NCBI GenBank assembly: GCA_936931335.1
Contig: CAKZIH010000349.1
Location: 1-21,014 of the forward strand
DNA: 21,014 nucleotides
From: an uncultured Nostocoides sp.
GTDB taxonomy: Bacteria; Actinomycetota; Actinomycetes; Actinomycetales; Dermatophilaceae
Direction of reading: 5' to 3'
The position numbers were made by a program, and so were the translations under genes. Numbering within the stretch: position 1 is the first letter of the stretch; every line of letters begins with the position of its first letter. The notes below the pieces were generated by a model that saw only the letters and a program-made list of their open reading frames with translations, did no database searches and was not told the origin of the DNA. This document shows positions 1-8,423 of the stretch, in pieces.

Positions 1-2
1 CC

Positions 3-2186
3 GAGGGCCGGGATCGCGCCGCCTGGGTGCACACTCTGCCCGAGCGCGCCGACGGTGCCCAGCGCGCCCTGGCCCATGGGGAGGACGCCGCCGGCGAACA
101 GTTGACCGTGGCCGCGCCCAGCATGGCCGACACCCTCGATGAGCTCACCGGCTTGCTCGGGGAGGGCACGGTGCTGGTGATCGACGCCTTCCATGCGCTC
201 ACCCCCGCCTCCGCTCACACGGTGATCATGTGGGCCCAGGCCGCGCGGGCCCGGGGCATCCGGATCGTCCTCGGCTATCACCCCGCGCTGGACCGGGCCG
301 GGGTCGGCGCGCTGCTCCAGGTGGCGATGGCCGCCACCTGGATCGATGTGCACGGGCTGCGCGAAGAGGACGTCCGCGCGGACCTGCAGGCCCTGGGCGC
401 CTGGGCCAATCCCGCCGTCCTCGAGGTGGCCGTGGAGGCTTGCGCCGGGAATGCGGCGTTGCTGAGGGCCCTACGTCGCAGCCTGGAGGCCGAAGCCGTG
501 ATCACCGGGCCAGCGGTGGCCGCGGCATTGGTGCAGGCGCTTGAGGGCTCGTCGCTTCGGCTGCTCACCGAGCAGGGCGGTGACGCGGCCGCGTTGGCCG
601 CCCTGGCCGGGCTGGTCCGACCCGAGGTCGCGCTGGCCGATGCCGCTGCGGCGCTGGGTATCGCGCCCGCCGAAGCGGTCCGATTGGAGAAGCTGGTCAT
701 GGAACTGGGCCTGTGCCCCACCACGCGGCCGCTGGCCCGGGCCGCGACCGACGCAGTCCACCAGCATGTGTCCTTGGAGACCCGGCGCGTCGCCAGCCGG
801 GCCGCACGGGACCTGCTCGATGCCACGCAGGTCGGCCAGGGGCGGTTCTTCGCCATCCGGGCGGCCGTCGGCGACCCGCTCACCGGTTGTCTGGAGCTGG
901 CGCGGGCGGCATACGACGAGGCGGCGGCCGCGGCGAAGTTCGCCCGGTGCGAGCAAATCGCCGCCACCTTGATGAGCCGCAGCGACGACCCGGGCGAGGT
1001 CGCCTGGGCCAAGGCCGCTCGACTCGCCGCCTGGGTGCACACCGACTGGGCGCAGTTCGCGACCCAGGCGCACTGGTGCGCCGATCCGGCGGTGGCGGCA
1101 TACCTGGAACGGGCCGGAGTGCCCGACTGGTTGCTCGCGCTGGAATGCCCGCAGGCTCGCGGCCGGTTGAGCCCGGCACGGGAGGCCGGCGAGGCGGAAC
1201 TCTTTGGCCTCGCCGAGGACGCGATCTTCGGTCGCCCGTGCGAGGACGCCGTAGCCGAGTGGGACACCCGGCTGGCCGGTGCCGGTCTGCTTGCCGTCCC
1301 CGCCCCCGTGGCCAGCCGGATGGCGTTGGCGTGGCTCGGTCTGGCCGACTATGAGGCGGCGCACCGCTGGGCCTCGGTCGCCGCGTTCACCGCCGGGACG
1401 GGTGACACCGCGGACTGCGCGATGGGACACCTGATCGCGGCCCATGCCAGCCTCCGGCTAGGTCAGTTCGCCGCCGCCGACCAGCAGGCCAAGGCCGCTG
1501 CCGAACTCTTCGGCGGGTTCGGTGCGCGCACCCTGGAGAAGTTCGCCGTGCTCACCCGCGCCCATGTGGCCGGGGAGGCCGGTGAGCCCATCCCGGTCCT
1601 GCCCGAGCTGGAAGTCGGGGCACCCGCGGGGATCGCGGCCTATCACTCCTATGTCCAGGCGCGGGGCCTCCTCAAGGCCGGGCGAGGCGATGCCGCGGTG
1701 CGTGCGTTCTTCGAGTGCGGCCGCTCTCTGAAGGCCCTGGGCATCGACAACCCCTCATTGCTCAACTGGCGCCCCCACCTGATCGCCCTCTTCCGCGCCA
1801 GCGGCCAGCACGATTTCATGCGCCATGTGGAGGATGACCTGGTGGCCGCTTGGCGTGCGTGGGCCCGGGTGGCACCCCAGGCCGCGGCCCGCCGCAGCGA
1901 GGTGCTCGGCGCCCGCGCTGCCGAGGTCTGCGATCCCGCTATCGCGGCCAGTGACGAACCGTCGATCGACGCGCTCTCCGCCGCCGAGATGCGGGTGGTG
2001 GAGCTGGTGGTCAAGGGAGCGAGCAATCGGGATGCCGCCAAGACGCTCTATCTGAGCAAGCGGACCGTGGACACCCACCTGGGGAATGTCTATCGCAAGC
2101 TCGGACTGAGTTCCCGCGACGAACTCACCACCCTGGTGCAGCGGCTGGCTCCCCGGCGCGGACCGGGTCTGCACGTCTTCGGCTGA
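3..2186 (+). CDS. LuxR-family (LAL-like) transcriptional regulator, 5' end cut by window edge
   Basis: The reading frame is open from the first bases (the first in-window start is a GTG at 27), so the N-terminus is missing. The last 65 or so residues form a LuxR-type helix-turn-helix with the hallmarks LSAAEMRVVELVVKGASN, a recognition helix with LSKRTVDTHL, and VYRKLGL. Near the beginning, VLVIDAFHAL resembles the Walker B strand of a STAND/AAA ATPase domain, and the middle is Ala/Leu-rich helical repeat sequence like the TPR-like region of LAL regulators. Such proteins are usually about 900 residues, so roughly 150-200 residues including Walker A would lie off the left edge. It converges on the minus-strand tailoring operon and is the only regulator in the window, so it may control the RiPP cluster; that role is inferred from position only. 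Confidence 0.88.
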   Translation, partial: EGRDRAAWVHTLPERADGAQRALAHGEDAAGEQLTVAAPSMADTLDELTGLLGEGTVLVIDAFHALTPASAHTVIMWAQAARARGIRIVLGYHPALDRAGVGALLQVAMAATWIDVHGLREEDVRADLQALGAWANPAVLEVAVEACAGNAALLRALRRSLEAEAVITGPAVAAALVQALEGSSLRLLTEQGGDAAALAALAGLVRPEVALADAAAALGIAPAEAVRLEKLVMELGLCPTTRPLARAATDAVHQHVSLETRRVASRAARDLLDATQVGQGRFFAIRAAVGDPLTGCLELARAAYDEAAAAAKFARCEQIAATLMSRSDDPGEVAWAKAARLAAWVHTDWAQFATQAHWCADPAVAAYLERAGVPDWLLALECPQARGRLSPAREAGEAELFGLAEDAIFGRPCEDAVAEWDTRLAGAGLLAVPAPVASRMALAWLGLADYEAAHRWASVAAFTAGTGDTADCAMGHLIAAHASLRLGQFAAADQQAKAAAELFGGFGARTLEKFAVLTRAHVAGEAGEPIPVLPELEVGAPAGIAAYHSYVQARGLLKAGRGDAAVRAFFECGRSLKALGIDNPSLLNWRPHLIALFRASGQHDFMRHVEDDLVAAWRAWARVAPQAAARRSEVLGARAAEVCDPAIAASDEPSIDALSAAEMRVVELVVKGASNRDAAKTLYLSKRTVDTHLGNVYRKLGLSSRDELTTLVQRLAPRRGPGLHVFG

Positions 2187-2194
2187 GCGATCCG

Positions 2195-2229
2195 GTGGCC
2201 GGCCGAGGCGACAAACCCGGGCCGGCCAC
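2195..2229. terminator. Hairpin after the LuxR-family gene
   Basis: The 10-bp perfect inverted repeat GTGGCCGGCC / GGCCGGCCAC (2195-2204 and 2220-2229) with a 15-nt loop lies 9 bp after the regulator stop. There is no T-tract, as is common for actinobacterial terminators. Confidence 0.5.
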
Positions 2230-2275
2230 ACCCGGCCGAGTTGGGCGCCGCGGATCGCGACGCCCCAGGACCAGT

Positions 2276-2315
2276 GCCGCACCGGCCGGTATGGGGGCGT
2301 GCCGGCCGGTGCGGC
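2276..2315 (-). terminator. Hairpin terminator of the tailoring operon
   Basis: The perfect 14-bp stem GCCGCACCGGCCGG / CCGGCCGGTGCGGC (2276-2289 and 2302-2315) with a 12-nt loop starts 3 bp beyond the stop of the hydrolase gene on the minus strand. It lies between two convergent genes, so it may act on both strands. Confidence 0.6.
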
Positions 2316-2318
2316 GGA

Positions 2319-3080
2319 TCAGGAGGCGGCGACCGGGGCGGCGAGAAAGCCGGCCAGGGCTGGAGCGCAGCCGGCCGGGTCCTCCAGGAGCGGCAGATGG
2401 CCGAGCCCGGGACGGACCTCGGTGGTGACATCAGCGGCATACCGGGCAATGGTCCGGGCGTTCTCGACGAACTGGGGCATGTCCTCATCCCCCACGATGA
2501 GCAGGATCGGGCAACGGATACTGGCGAGTAGGTCGGGTCCCTGCACGGTCTGGGACAGGGCGCGCATCGCGCCGGTGCGCAGTTCGGTGAACGGATGGGT
2601 GGCCACGATCTGCTCCATCGCGGCATACCGGGCGGGATGGGCGCGCAGGCCGCGGAAGATCGGCGGCGGGTCGTTCATCCAGACGCGGGCCAGGGCCGGG
2701 CCGGGGCCTAGCTCGCGCAGCCGCATCATGAGCAAGAAGTACTTGGCGCGGGCTTCACGGTCCTCGGGCGCCCCGGACAGGGTAGGGGCGGCCAGCACCA
2801 GCCGGTCGATGAGTTCGGGGTGGCGCGCCGCGACCTGCAGGGCGATCGCCGAGCCAAAGGAGAGTCCGACGAGATCCCGGGCGCCGCTGTCCCGCAGTTG
2901 GTCGGCGACGCGATCCGCCCAGCCGTCCAGGGTGCGGGGCATCGGCATACCGGCCTGGGTGCCGTGACCGGGGAGGTCGATCCCGACATGCTCGCGGTCC
3001 GGTAGCGCGGACCAGACCTGCGCCCAGATGCCCGAGTGCATGGTGTAGCCATGCACCCAGGCGACGCCGGCGGCGCTCAC
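2319..3080 (-). CDS. Alpha/beta-fold hydrolase
   Basis: This is a 253-residue alpha/beta hydrolase. The oxyanion motif HG is at residues 10-11, the strand/turn motif DLPGHG at 35-40 and the nucleophile elbow GLSFG with Ser74. The acid lies in the GDEDMPQ segment and the catalytic His in GLGHLP near the C-terminus, so the triad is complete. I chose the GTG at 3080 because it overlaps the TGA of the upstream Rieske gene (GTGA) and puts the first beta strand right at the N-terminus, as is normal for the family; a longer frame to 3179 would only run inside the Rieske gene. No signal peptide, so cytoplasmic. It is the last gene of the six-gene operon. Substrate unknown; ester, thioester or lactone hydrolysis of a tailored product is possible. 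Confidence 0.88.
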   Translation of the reverse strand: MSAAGVAWVHGYTMHSGIWAQVWSALPDREHVGIDLPGHGTQAGMPMPRTLDGWADRVADQLRDSGARDLVGLSFGSAIALQVAARHPELIDRLVLAAPTLSGAPEDREARAKYFLLMMRLRELGPGPALARVWMNDPPPIFRGLRAHPARYAAMEQIVATHPFTELRTGAMRALSQTVQGPDLLASIRCPILLIVGDEDMPQFVENARTIARYAADVTTEVRPGLGHLPLLEDPAGCAPALAGFLAAPVAAS

Positions 3081-4039
3081 GACACCACCCTGGTGGGTCG
3101 ATTGCGCTGTGCCAGTGGGAAATCCGCGACCCAGTCGCGGTAGGCGACGATATTCGCGTCCTGTTCGTCCAGGGTCCACGCGCTGGCGGGGTCGATGGAT
3201 TCCCAGACCACAGTGTCCTGGTTGATGGCTAGCCGTGATGCCTCGGCGATCCGTTCCAGCGGATGGCTGCTGGTGCCGATCACCGCGACGCGGACCAAGG
3301 TGCCGTCGGGGGTGGGTAGGGCGCCAGTGAGGATGATCGGGTCGTCCGCACCACTGCCGAACGCGGTGAGCACCACCGTGGGACTGAAAGCGGTGGCCCG
3401 GAAGGCGGATCGCCGATTGGCATCGCGCGCGCCGACCTGAAGATAGGACTGCAGCGCCCGGGCGTAACGCAGGTCGTACCAGGGGTCGCCGACCGTGAGG
3501 AAGTCCCCGCCGATGATCAGAGTCCCCTCCGACCGGCGTTCGGTGTGCATCCCGGCGAGGCTGGGCACCTTGTGCACGGTGGGGAAATGCTCGGTGTCGA
3601 AGGCGTTCTCCACCACGAAATCGACCGGGACGTTAACGACGCGATCCACCGCGGTAACAATCCGCTTGTCCTGGGTCAGTCGATCCATGGTCTCGACGAA
3701 ACCGTTGTCCCCCAAGGGGTCATGGGCCAGCCGGGCGAAGATGAGCGGCCCGGCGATATACGTGGGATAGGTGGCCACGCTGAGCCGGCGCGGATGTTCG
3801 CCGACGCTGATCAACCGGCCGTGGAAGGGACAGGCGACGCAGCCGTCGCGCAGCTCGCCGCCGGCGGTGAGATCCGCTCCGCGGTGGGGGCAACTCGAGT
3901 CGGCAACGACATACCCGTGCTCGGATGCGTTGTCGCGCACCACCATCAGGCGCCGATCGCCGATCCGGATCGGGGTGAGGTCGTCCTGCAGGACATCGGT
4001 GAAGGTGACGAGATACCACCCGGCGTGAATGCTGCTCAT
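3077..4039 (-). CDS. Rieske non-heme iron oxygenase (KshA/PaO-like)
   Basis: A 320-residue Rieske oxygenase alpha subunit. The N-terminal Rieske domain binds a [2Fe-2S] cluster through Cys50-x-His52 (SCPHRG) and Cys70-x-x-His73 (ACPFHG). The catalytic domain carries the mononuclear iron motif D148-x2-H151-x4-H156 (DTEHFPTVH), and a candidate third carboxylate lies in the NQDTVVWE segment near residue 280. The length and the short C-terminal domain resemble single-component-type oxygenases such as ketosteroid 9-alpha-hydroxylase and pheophorbide oxygenase rather than ring-hydroxylating dioxygenases. No reductase or ferredoxin gene is nearby, so electrons must come from elsewhere. ATG at 4039 overlaps the amine oxidase stop (ATGA), and its own stop overlaps the hydrolase start, so it is translationally coupled on both sides. 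Its substrate is unknown; tailoring of the peptide product is an inference from the context. Confidence 0.9.
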   Translation of the reverse strand: MSSIHAGWYLVTFTDVLQDDLTPIRIGDRRLMVVRDNASEHGYVVADSSCPHRGADLTAGGELRDGCVACPFHGRLISVGEHPRRLSVATYPTYIAGPLIFARLAHDPLGDNGFVETMDRLTQDKRIVTAVDRVVNVPVDFVVENAFDTEHFPTVHKVPSLAGMHTERRSEGTLIIGGDFLTVGDPWYDLRYARALQSYLQVGARDANRRSAFRATAFSPTVVLTAFGSGADDPIILTGALPTPDGTLVRVAVIGTSSHPLERIAEASRLAINQDTVVWESIDPASAWTLDEQDANIVAYRDWVADFPLAQRNRPTRVVS

Positions 4040-5301
4040 GCCACGGCCTTTCGAGGATGAAGCCGGCGCACGGCGTCGGCGGCGAGTTCGCCGCTGCGTG
4101 CCGCTCGGTCCAGATAGGGGTGTCCGGCGTCCGCGAGCGCAGCCTCGCCGGCGATGACGATCCGACCGCCGATCGGGCGGCGCCAGATCTCGGCGACTGG
4201 ATCACTCGGCTCGGGGGCGATGGTGAATCCCCCGAGGGCGTACGGGTCTGTGCCCCAGTCGTATGCGGTGATCTCCCCCTCGGGTGCTGGGGTCACCCCC
4301 GGCAGTCGGCCCGCCCAGGCCCGCATCCGTGCGGGATCGCGCGCCCATTCGGCGGTTCGCCCGGCCTGGCGTCCCTTGGAGACCACGGTCAGGTGCTGTT
4401 CGCCGCGATGCCAGGTAGCGAAGCCGAGTTCGACATCGAAGACGAAGCCATGATCCTGGGCCGGCGCCACGAGGGAGACGTGGACGACCACGGCCGGCGC
4501 CGCGGTCAGGGCGGCCGCGGCTTGCCGCTGATCCGCGGGCAGATCGGGCAGCGCGATGAGCCCGGCGGCGATCACCGGCGGTGGAACGGTGAGCACCACC
4601 AGCGCGGCAGTCAACTCCTGGCCGGAGCGCAGCGTGACCCGAACTGCGTTGTCGCACAGGGCGATGGCGGCGACCGGGGAGCCGACGGTCACCTCCAGGC
4701 CCTGGGCCAGGCGCTGCGGCACGGCCGACATACCGTCATTCAGCAAGTACTTCTCCCCCGGCGGCGGGCTCAGCGCGGGGTCGGACACCACGCGGTCCAC
4801 GGTGAGCCGCTCGAGGGGCACGCCGCTGACCTGTTCCACCCACTGCCCGAGAGCGCGCAGGCCGCGCTCGTCGATGCGGGCAATCTCCGCCGCGGCGGGG
4901 ACGGGCAGTTGTCCGGCGAGTGGCCCCATCACCCGCGGCAGATTGCGCAACCGGCGCAGGGCGGCCATCGGGCCGATCACGGGTGCGGTGCCATCCAGCG
5001 GCAACCGGAGGTCGTCGACGTGCATCCTCGCCGCGAGTTCACCCCCGTCGATGTGGGTGGCCTCCCGGTCTCGGTCCACCACCGTGAAGACGGGATGGGC
5101 CGCCCCGTGCACGACCTGGGCACCCAGTTCGCGCGGTGCCTGTCCGGACTCGCGGACGGTATGGATGCGTCCGCCCACCCGGTCCCGGGCTTCGATGACT
5201 CGCACCCCGATCCCGCTGTCGCGCAGGGACTTCGCGGCGGTGAGCCCCGCCATACCGGCACCCACGACGAGAACCTCGGCGCTCGCTGGCACCGCGCTCA
5301 T
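4036..5301 (-). CDS. FAD-dependent amine oxidase (flavin monooxidase family)
   Basis: A 421-residue flavoprotein. The N-terminus has a textbook dinucleotide-binding fold, VVGAGMAGLTAAKSL, followed by the ribose-binding acid in VIEARDRVGGRI. The C-terminus has the second FAD contact GEAALADAGHPYLDRAARSG, the equivalent of the GExx...GAxxSG block of monoamine oxidases. This places it in the amino_oxidase (MAO/phytoene desaturase-like) family, which oxidises C-N or C-C bonds with oxygen as acceptor. I chose the ATG at 5301, because it overlaps the stop of the P450 gene (ATGA); an upstream extension to 5457 is P450 coding sequence in another frame. No signal peptide is seen. Being sandwiched between a P450 and a Rieske oxygenase suggests a shared oxidative pathway. 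The substrate cannot be read from sequence. Confidence 0.9.
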   Translation of the reverse strand: MSAVPASAEVLVVGAGMAGLTAAKSLRDSGIGVRVIEARDRVGGRIHTVRESGQAPRELGAQVVHGAAHPVFTVVDRDREATHIDGGELAARMHVDDLRLPLDGTAPVIGPMAALRRLRNLPRVMGPLAGQLPVPAAAEIARIDERGLRALGQWVEQVSGVPLERLTVDRVVSDPALSPPPGEKYLLNDGMSAVPQRLAQGLEVTVGSPVAAIALCDNAVRVTLRSGQELTAALVVLTVPPPVIAAGLIALPDLPADQRQAAAALTAAPAVVVHVSLVAPAQDHGFVFDVELGFATWHRGEQHLTVVSKGRQAGRTAEWARDPARMRAWAGRLPGVTPAPEGEITAYDWGTDPYALGGFTIAPEPSDPVAEIWRRPIGGRIVIAGEAALADAGHPYLDRAARSGELAADAVRRLHPRKAVA

Positions 5302-6449
5302 GCGGGCATCTCCACGACCGATGACATCGGCCGACGCGGGAAGACCGTCGGCTGCCACATCAGTTGGCTGCTGCGCAGCCGGGCTGCGGGCGCGCGCTCC
5401 TGCAGGGCCCGCAGGACCATCGGCACCACCGCCCGGACCAGTGGGGCGCCCAGGCACAGGTGCGTGCCGGCACCAAAGGCCAGCCCCTCCGTAGCAGCCG
5501 ATTCGCGGTGCGGCGCAATCGCATCCGGGTGACCAAAGACCTCCGGGTCACGATCGGCCGCGCCCAGATGCACCAGCACCTGCGCGCCGGCCGGGACCTG
5601 GCCGGACGGCAGCTCGATCGTCGTCTGGGCCTGGCGGGCGACGAATGGGATGGGGGTATGCCAGCGGGTCACCTCGGCAACCCAGCCCATCAAGCCCTCC
5701 TCGTCACCGGGGGCGTCATCGCCGGCCAACCAGAGGTGCACGGCCACGGTGATCAGGTCGGCCAGCGGCGCCCAGCCCCCCACGGTGGCCAGCGAGACGA
5801 TGCCGAGCGCGTCCTCGCGGGACAGCTCGGGGGTCGTCCGCAGCCGTCCGAGCGGGCTCTCCGGTTCGGCCCGATCCATCAGTTCCCCGGCGAACTCGGT
5901 GAATGCCGCCATCGCGATCCGGCCCTTGGCCGCGGCCGCCGGGCTGGGCACCGGGTCCAGGGCGACGACCACGGCGGCGGCGTGGGCGGCGTACCGGGCC
6001 TGGTCCGCGGCGGGGATGCCAAGAATCCCGGCCAGCGCCAGCGTGGCGAGGGGTTCGCTGATCTCCCGAGCCAGATCAGCGGTCGATCCCAGTCCGGCGA
6101 GGTGGGCGCGGATGTCGGCCTCGATCTGCGGGAGCGCGCGGGCTACCGCCGCAGGGCCGAGTAGCGACCCGCCGGGCTTGCGCAACCGAATGTGTTCCGG
6201 CCCATCGGTATTGAGCATGGAGACCGGCGCGCCGGACACCTCGCTGCGTTCCGCCTGGCCGCCGGCGGCGGACAGACCTGGATGCGCCAGCGCCGCCGCG
6301 CAGTCCGCATACCGGGTGAGCACCACGAGTCCGCCGGGGCCGGTATGGATCGGGTCATGCTCGCGCAGCCAGGCCAGCGTGGGCAGCGGGTTGAGCAGGA
6401 ATGGGAAGGAGAAGATCGGGGGGACGGCCGGTGCCGCGGTCACGGTCAT
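5298..6449 (-). CDS. Cytochrome P450 with atypical I-helix
   Basis: A 383-residue class I bacterial P450. The heme-ligand loop FGAGTHLCLG is intact with Cys332, and the ExxR motif of the K-helix is present (Glu259, Arg262), followed by a normal PERF-like region. The I-helix is odd: where most P450s have AG(H/G)(D/E)TT, this one reads GGWAP at about 224-228, so both the acidic residue and the oxygen-activating threonine are missing. Such loss is known in P450s with unusual chemistry or substrate-assisted oxygen activation. No redox partner gene is adjacent. The start at 6449 lies 15 bp after the permease stop, and its stop overlaps the amine oxidase start. The predicted role is oxidative tailoring of the cluster product (inference). 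Confidence 0.92.
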   Translation of the reverse strand: MTVTAAPAVPPIFSFPFLLNPLPTLAWLREHDPIHTGPGGLVVLTRYADCAAALAHPGLSAAGGQAERSEVSGAPVSMLNTDGPEHIRLRKPGGSLLGPAAVARALPQIEADIRAHLAGLGSTADLAREISEPLATLALAGILGIPAADQARYAAHAAAVVVALDPVPSPAAAAKGRIAMAAFTEFAGELMDRAEPESPLGRLRTTPELSREDALGIVSLATVGGWAPLADLITVAVHLWLAGDDAPGDEEGLMGWVAEVTRWHTPIPFVARQAQTTIELPSGQVPAGAQVLVHLGAADRDPEVFGHPDAIAPHRESAATEGLAFGAGTHLCLGAPLVRAVVPMVLRALQERAPAARLRSSQLMWQPTVFPRRPMSSVVEMPA

Positions 6450-6464
6450 CGCGATCGCCGGGGT

Positions 6465-7355
6465 TCACTTGACCTTGGGGCCGCGCCACCGGAAGGTGAT
6501 CGCGGTGAGCAGGCCCGCGACCAGCACCCACATACCCAGCGCGATGGCCACCGCCGGCAAGTTCCAGCTGCCGCCGACCTCGACGACCTGGAAGTTCTCG
6601 GGCAGGAAGACATAGCGCATGCCCTGGGTGAGCCACTTCAGCGGGAAGATGCCGGCGGTCATCTGCATCCATTCCGGCAACTGGGTGAAGGGGAAGAACA
6701 CCCCGGAGATGAACTGCAAAACCAGGAAGGGTGGGGTGACGATCGCCGGGGCCGCCGAGGCGGACGGGATGACGGCGGTATAGGCCAACCCGCACAGTGC
6801 CATGGCGGCGGTGCCCAGCACGAGGATCCACCCGAACGCGAGCAAATGCTTACTGTCCGTAGGGATCTGCAGGCCGAAGAAGGCCCGCCCGATAGCGACC
6901 AGGATGAGCGTCTCCAAGAGCGAGGTCACCGCGACCAGCACCACCTTGCCGATGAAATAGGCCCCCTTGGGCATCGGGGTACTCCCCAGGCGCCGGATGA
7001 GCCCCATCTCCCGTTCGATGGCCACATTGATCGCCAGCCCAGTAAAGGCGGTGCTCATCACGCCCGCGGCGATGATGCCGGCCACGAAGTACTGCTTGAA
7101 GTCGGTGTCGGTGCCCTCGATCTTCCCCGTGAAGATCGCCCCGAAGATCAGCAGCAGGATCACGGGCAACGCCAGCGTGAACACCAACTGCTGCACATTG
7201 CGGAAGAAGATCTTGAGTTCGGCGCCGGAGCGGGCCAGGGCCGCGCGTCCGAGACCGGGCAACCGGCGCTCGGTCCGGGTCGCCCGCGGTCGGGCGATCG
7301 GCGTTGGCTGCGAGCCGGTCGGCGTCGCGGCCTTGGTGGAGTCGACGGTGGTCAT
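6465..7355 (-). CDS. ABC-2 type transporter permease
   Basis: A 296-residue integral membrane protein of the ABC-2 family. A cytoplasmic N-terminus of about 55 residues rich in Thr, Pro and Arg leads into about six hydrophobic segments, the first around residues 58-80 (LVFTLALPVILLLIFGAIF). The region EREMGLIRRLGSTPMPKGAYF is the characteristic coupling helix of this family, and the extracellular FFPFTQLPEWMQ loop before the last helices is also typical. ATG at 7355 overlaps the ATPase stop (ATGA), so the two are made together as a DrrAB-like exporter. It probably exports, or gives immunity to, the product of the neighbouring genes; the substrate is inferred from context only. Confidence 0.92.
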   Translation of the reverse strand: MTTVDSTKAATPTGSQPTPIARPRATRTERRLPGLGRAALARSGAELKIFFRNVQQLVFTLALPVILLLIFGAIFTGKIEGTDTDFKQYFVAGIIAAGVMSTAFTGLAINVAIEREMGLIRRLGSTPMPKGAYFIGKVVLVAVTSLLETLILVAIGRAFFGLQIPTDSKHLLAFGWILVLGTAAMALCGLAYTAVIPSASAAPAIVTPPFLVLQFISGVFFPFTQLPEWMQMTAGIFPLKWLTQGMRYVFLPENFQVVEVGGSWNLPAVAIALGMWVLVAGLLTAITFRWRGPKVK

Positions 7356-8293
7356 CGCTTGGCGTCCTCTCGCTGGATCAGCCGCAGATAGGTGTCCTCG
7401 AGGGTGGGCCGGCTCACGGTCAGGCCCGGGATCTCGTTGATGCCGAGGTCACGCGCATACGCAATGAGCAAAGCCAGGACCTCGGTGGGCTTGTCGGTGG
7501 CGATGGTGATCTCCGCCCGGTTGTCCGCTCGGGTGAGCTGCTCGACGGTGGCGATCTCGGCCGGGACGGCTCGTTGCGCCTGCGGCACCCCGGAACAGGT
7601 GATGAGGGTGCCCGCCCCGGCGGCGCGACCGAGTTCGGCAATGGTGCCGACGGTCAGCATCTTGCCCGCGGCGATGATGCCGGCCCGATCGGCGAGCGCC
7701 TCGGCCTCGTCGAGATAGTGCGTGGTCAGCACCGTGGTCGCGCCCAGTTCGCGGAAGTAGTTGACCAGGTCCCAGGCTTCGCGCCGGGCCTCCGGGTCCA
7801 GCCCGGTGGTGGGCTCGTCGAGGAAGACCAGTTCCGGGCGGCCGACCACGCCCACGGCGACATCCAACCGGCGCCGCTGTCCACCCGAGAGGGCGCTGGT
7901 CTTGGCGCGCGCCTTGCTCGTCAACCCGACCATGGCGATGAGCTCGTCGGTGCCCAGCGGGTCGGAATAGAAGCTGCCGAAGTGGTCAACCACCTCGCGC
8001 ACGGTCAGGTCCAGGTAGTCCCCGGTGTTCTGCGGAACCACGCCGAGCCGGTTGCGCCATTCGCGCCGGTCGGCTCGGGGGTCCTCCCCCAGCACCTGGA
8101 CCTCGCCCGAGGTGCGGCTGCGCACGCCGACGAGGATCTCGACGGTCGTCGTCTTGCCCGCGCCATTCGGGCCCAGCAGCGCGAACACCTCGCCTTTGCG
8201 GACATCCATGTCCACGGAGTCAACGGCGGGGAAATCGCCATACATCTTGCGCAGCGAACGCACGTGGATGTGCAGATCCTCAGTGGTGGCCAT
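7352..8293 (-). CDS. ABC transporter ATP-binding protein (DrrA/CcmA-like)
   Basis: A 313-residue ATPase. Walker A is GPNGAGKT at residues 41-48, the signature is LSGGQRRRLDVAVG, Walker B with the catalytic Glu is LVFLDEPTTGLDPEARR and the switch His is in TTHYLDEAEAL. The extra 80 or so C-terminal residues match the DrrA-type drug exporters. A clear ribosome binding site (GAGGAGG) lies upstream of the ATG at 8293. It is the first gene of the six-gene operon and is coupled to the permease. The 180 bp before it carry the precursor-operon terminator and an operator-like dyad, so this operon probably has its own promoter. Export or self-protection from the cluster product is inferred. Confidence 0.94.
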   Translation of the reverse strand: MATTEDLHIHVRSLRKMYGDFPAVDSVDMDVRKGEVFALLGPNGAGKTTTVEILVGVRSRTSGEVQVLGEDPRADRREWRNRLGVVPQNTGDYLDLTVREVVDHFGSFYSDPLGTDELIAMVGLTSKARAKTSALSGGQRRRLDVAVGVVGRPELVFLDEPTTGLDPEARREAWDLVNYFRELGATTVLTTHYLDEAEALADRAGIIAAGKMLTVGTIAELGRAAGAGTLITCSGVPQAQRAVPAEIATVEQLTRADNRAEITIATDKPTEVLALLIAYARDLGINEIPGLTVSRPTLEDTYLRLIQREDAKR

Positions 8294-8351
8294 CGTCCTG
8301 CCTCCTCGGGTGGTCTCTTGCGACCAGTCTTGGGTTGGTATGCCGTCCCCG

Positions 8352-8379
8352 GCATCGGTCGGTCATACCGACGCGATGC
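8352..8379. promoter_or_regulatory. Operator-like dyad upstream of the ABC/tailoring operon
   Basis: A nearly perfect inverted repeat: outer arms GCATCG (8352-8357) and CGATGC (8374-8379), inner arms GTCGGT (8358-8363) and ACCGAC (8367-8372), a central CAT and one unpaired G at 8373. It lies 59 bp before the ATPase start codon and 45 bp after the precursor terminator. The size and symmetry suit a dimeric repressor site. The 3-nt centre makes an RNA terminator less likely but not excluded. No clear -35/-10 pair is seen around it. Confidence 0.45.
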
Positions 8380-8423
8380 GTAAAGAGGCCCCCGGCGCTT
8401 CGGTATGCAGTCGCTCCGGGAGC

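Noticed and set aside
278..1445. Long minus-strand open frames antisense to the LuxR-family gene
   Set aside because: They mirror the GC-rich coding frame of the regulator, have Arg/Ser/Ala-biased low-complexity translations and no family motif.
4057..5532. 491-codon plus-strand frame opposite the amine oxidase
   Set aside because: A shadow frame: translation is rich in Gly, Arg, Asp and His without any recognisable motif, while the minus strand has a complete FAD oxidase.
8311..8326. TGGTC/GACCA small hairpin before the ABC ATPase ribosome site as a riboswitch or attenuator
   Set aside because: Only 5 bp arms; too weak to support on its own.
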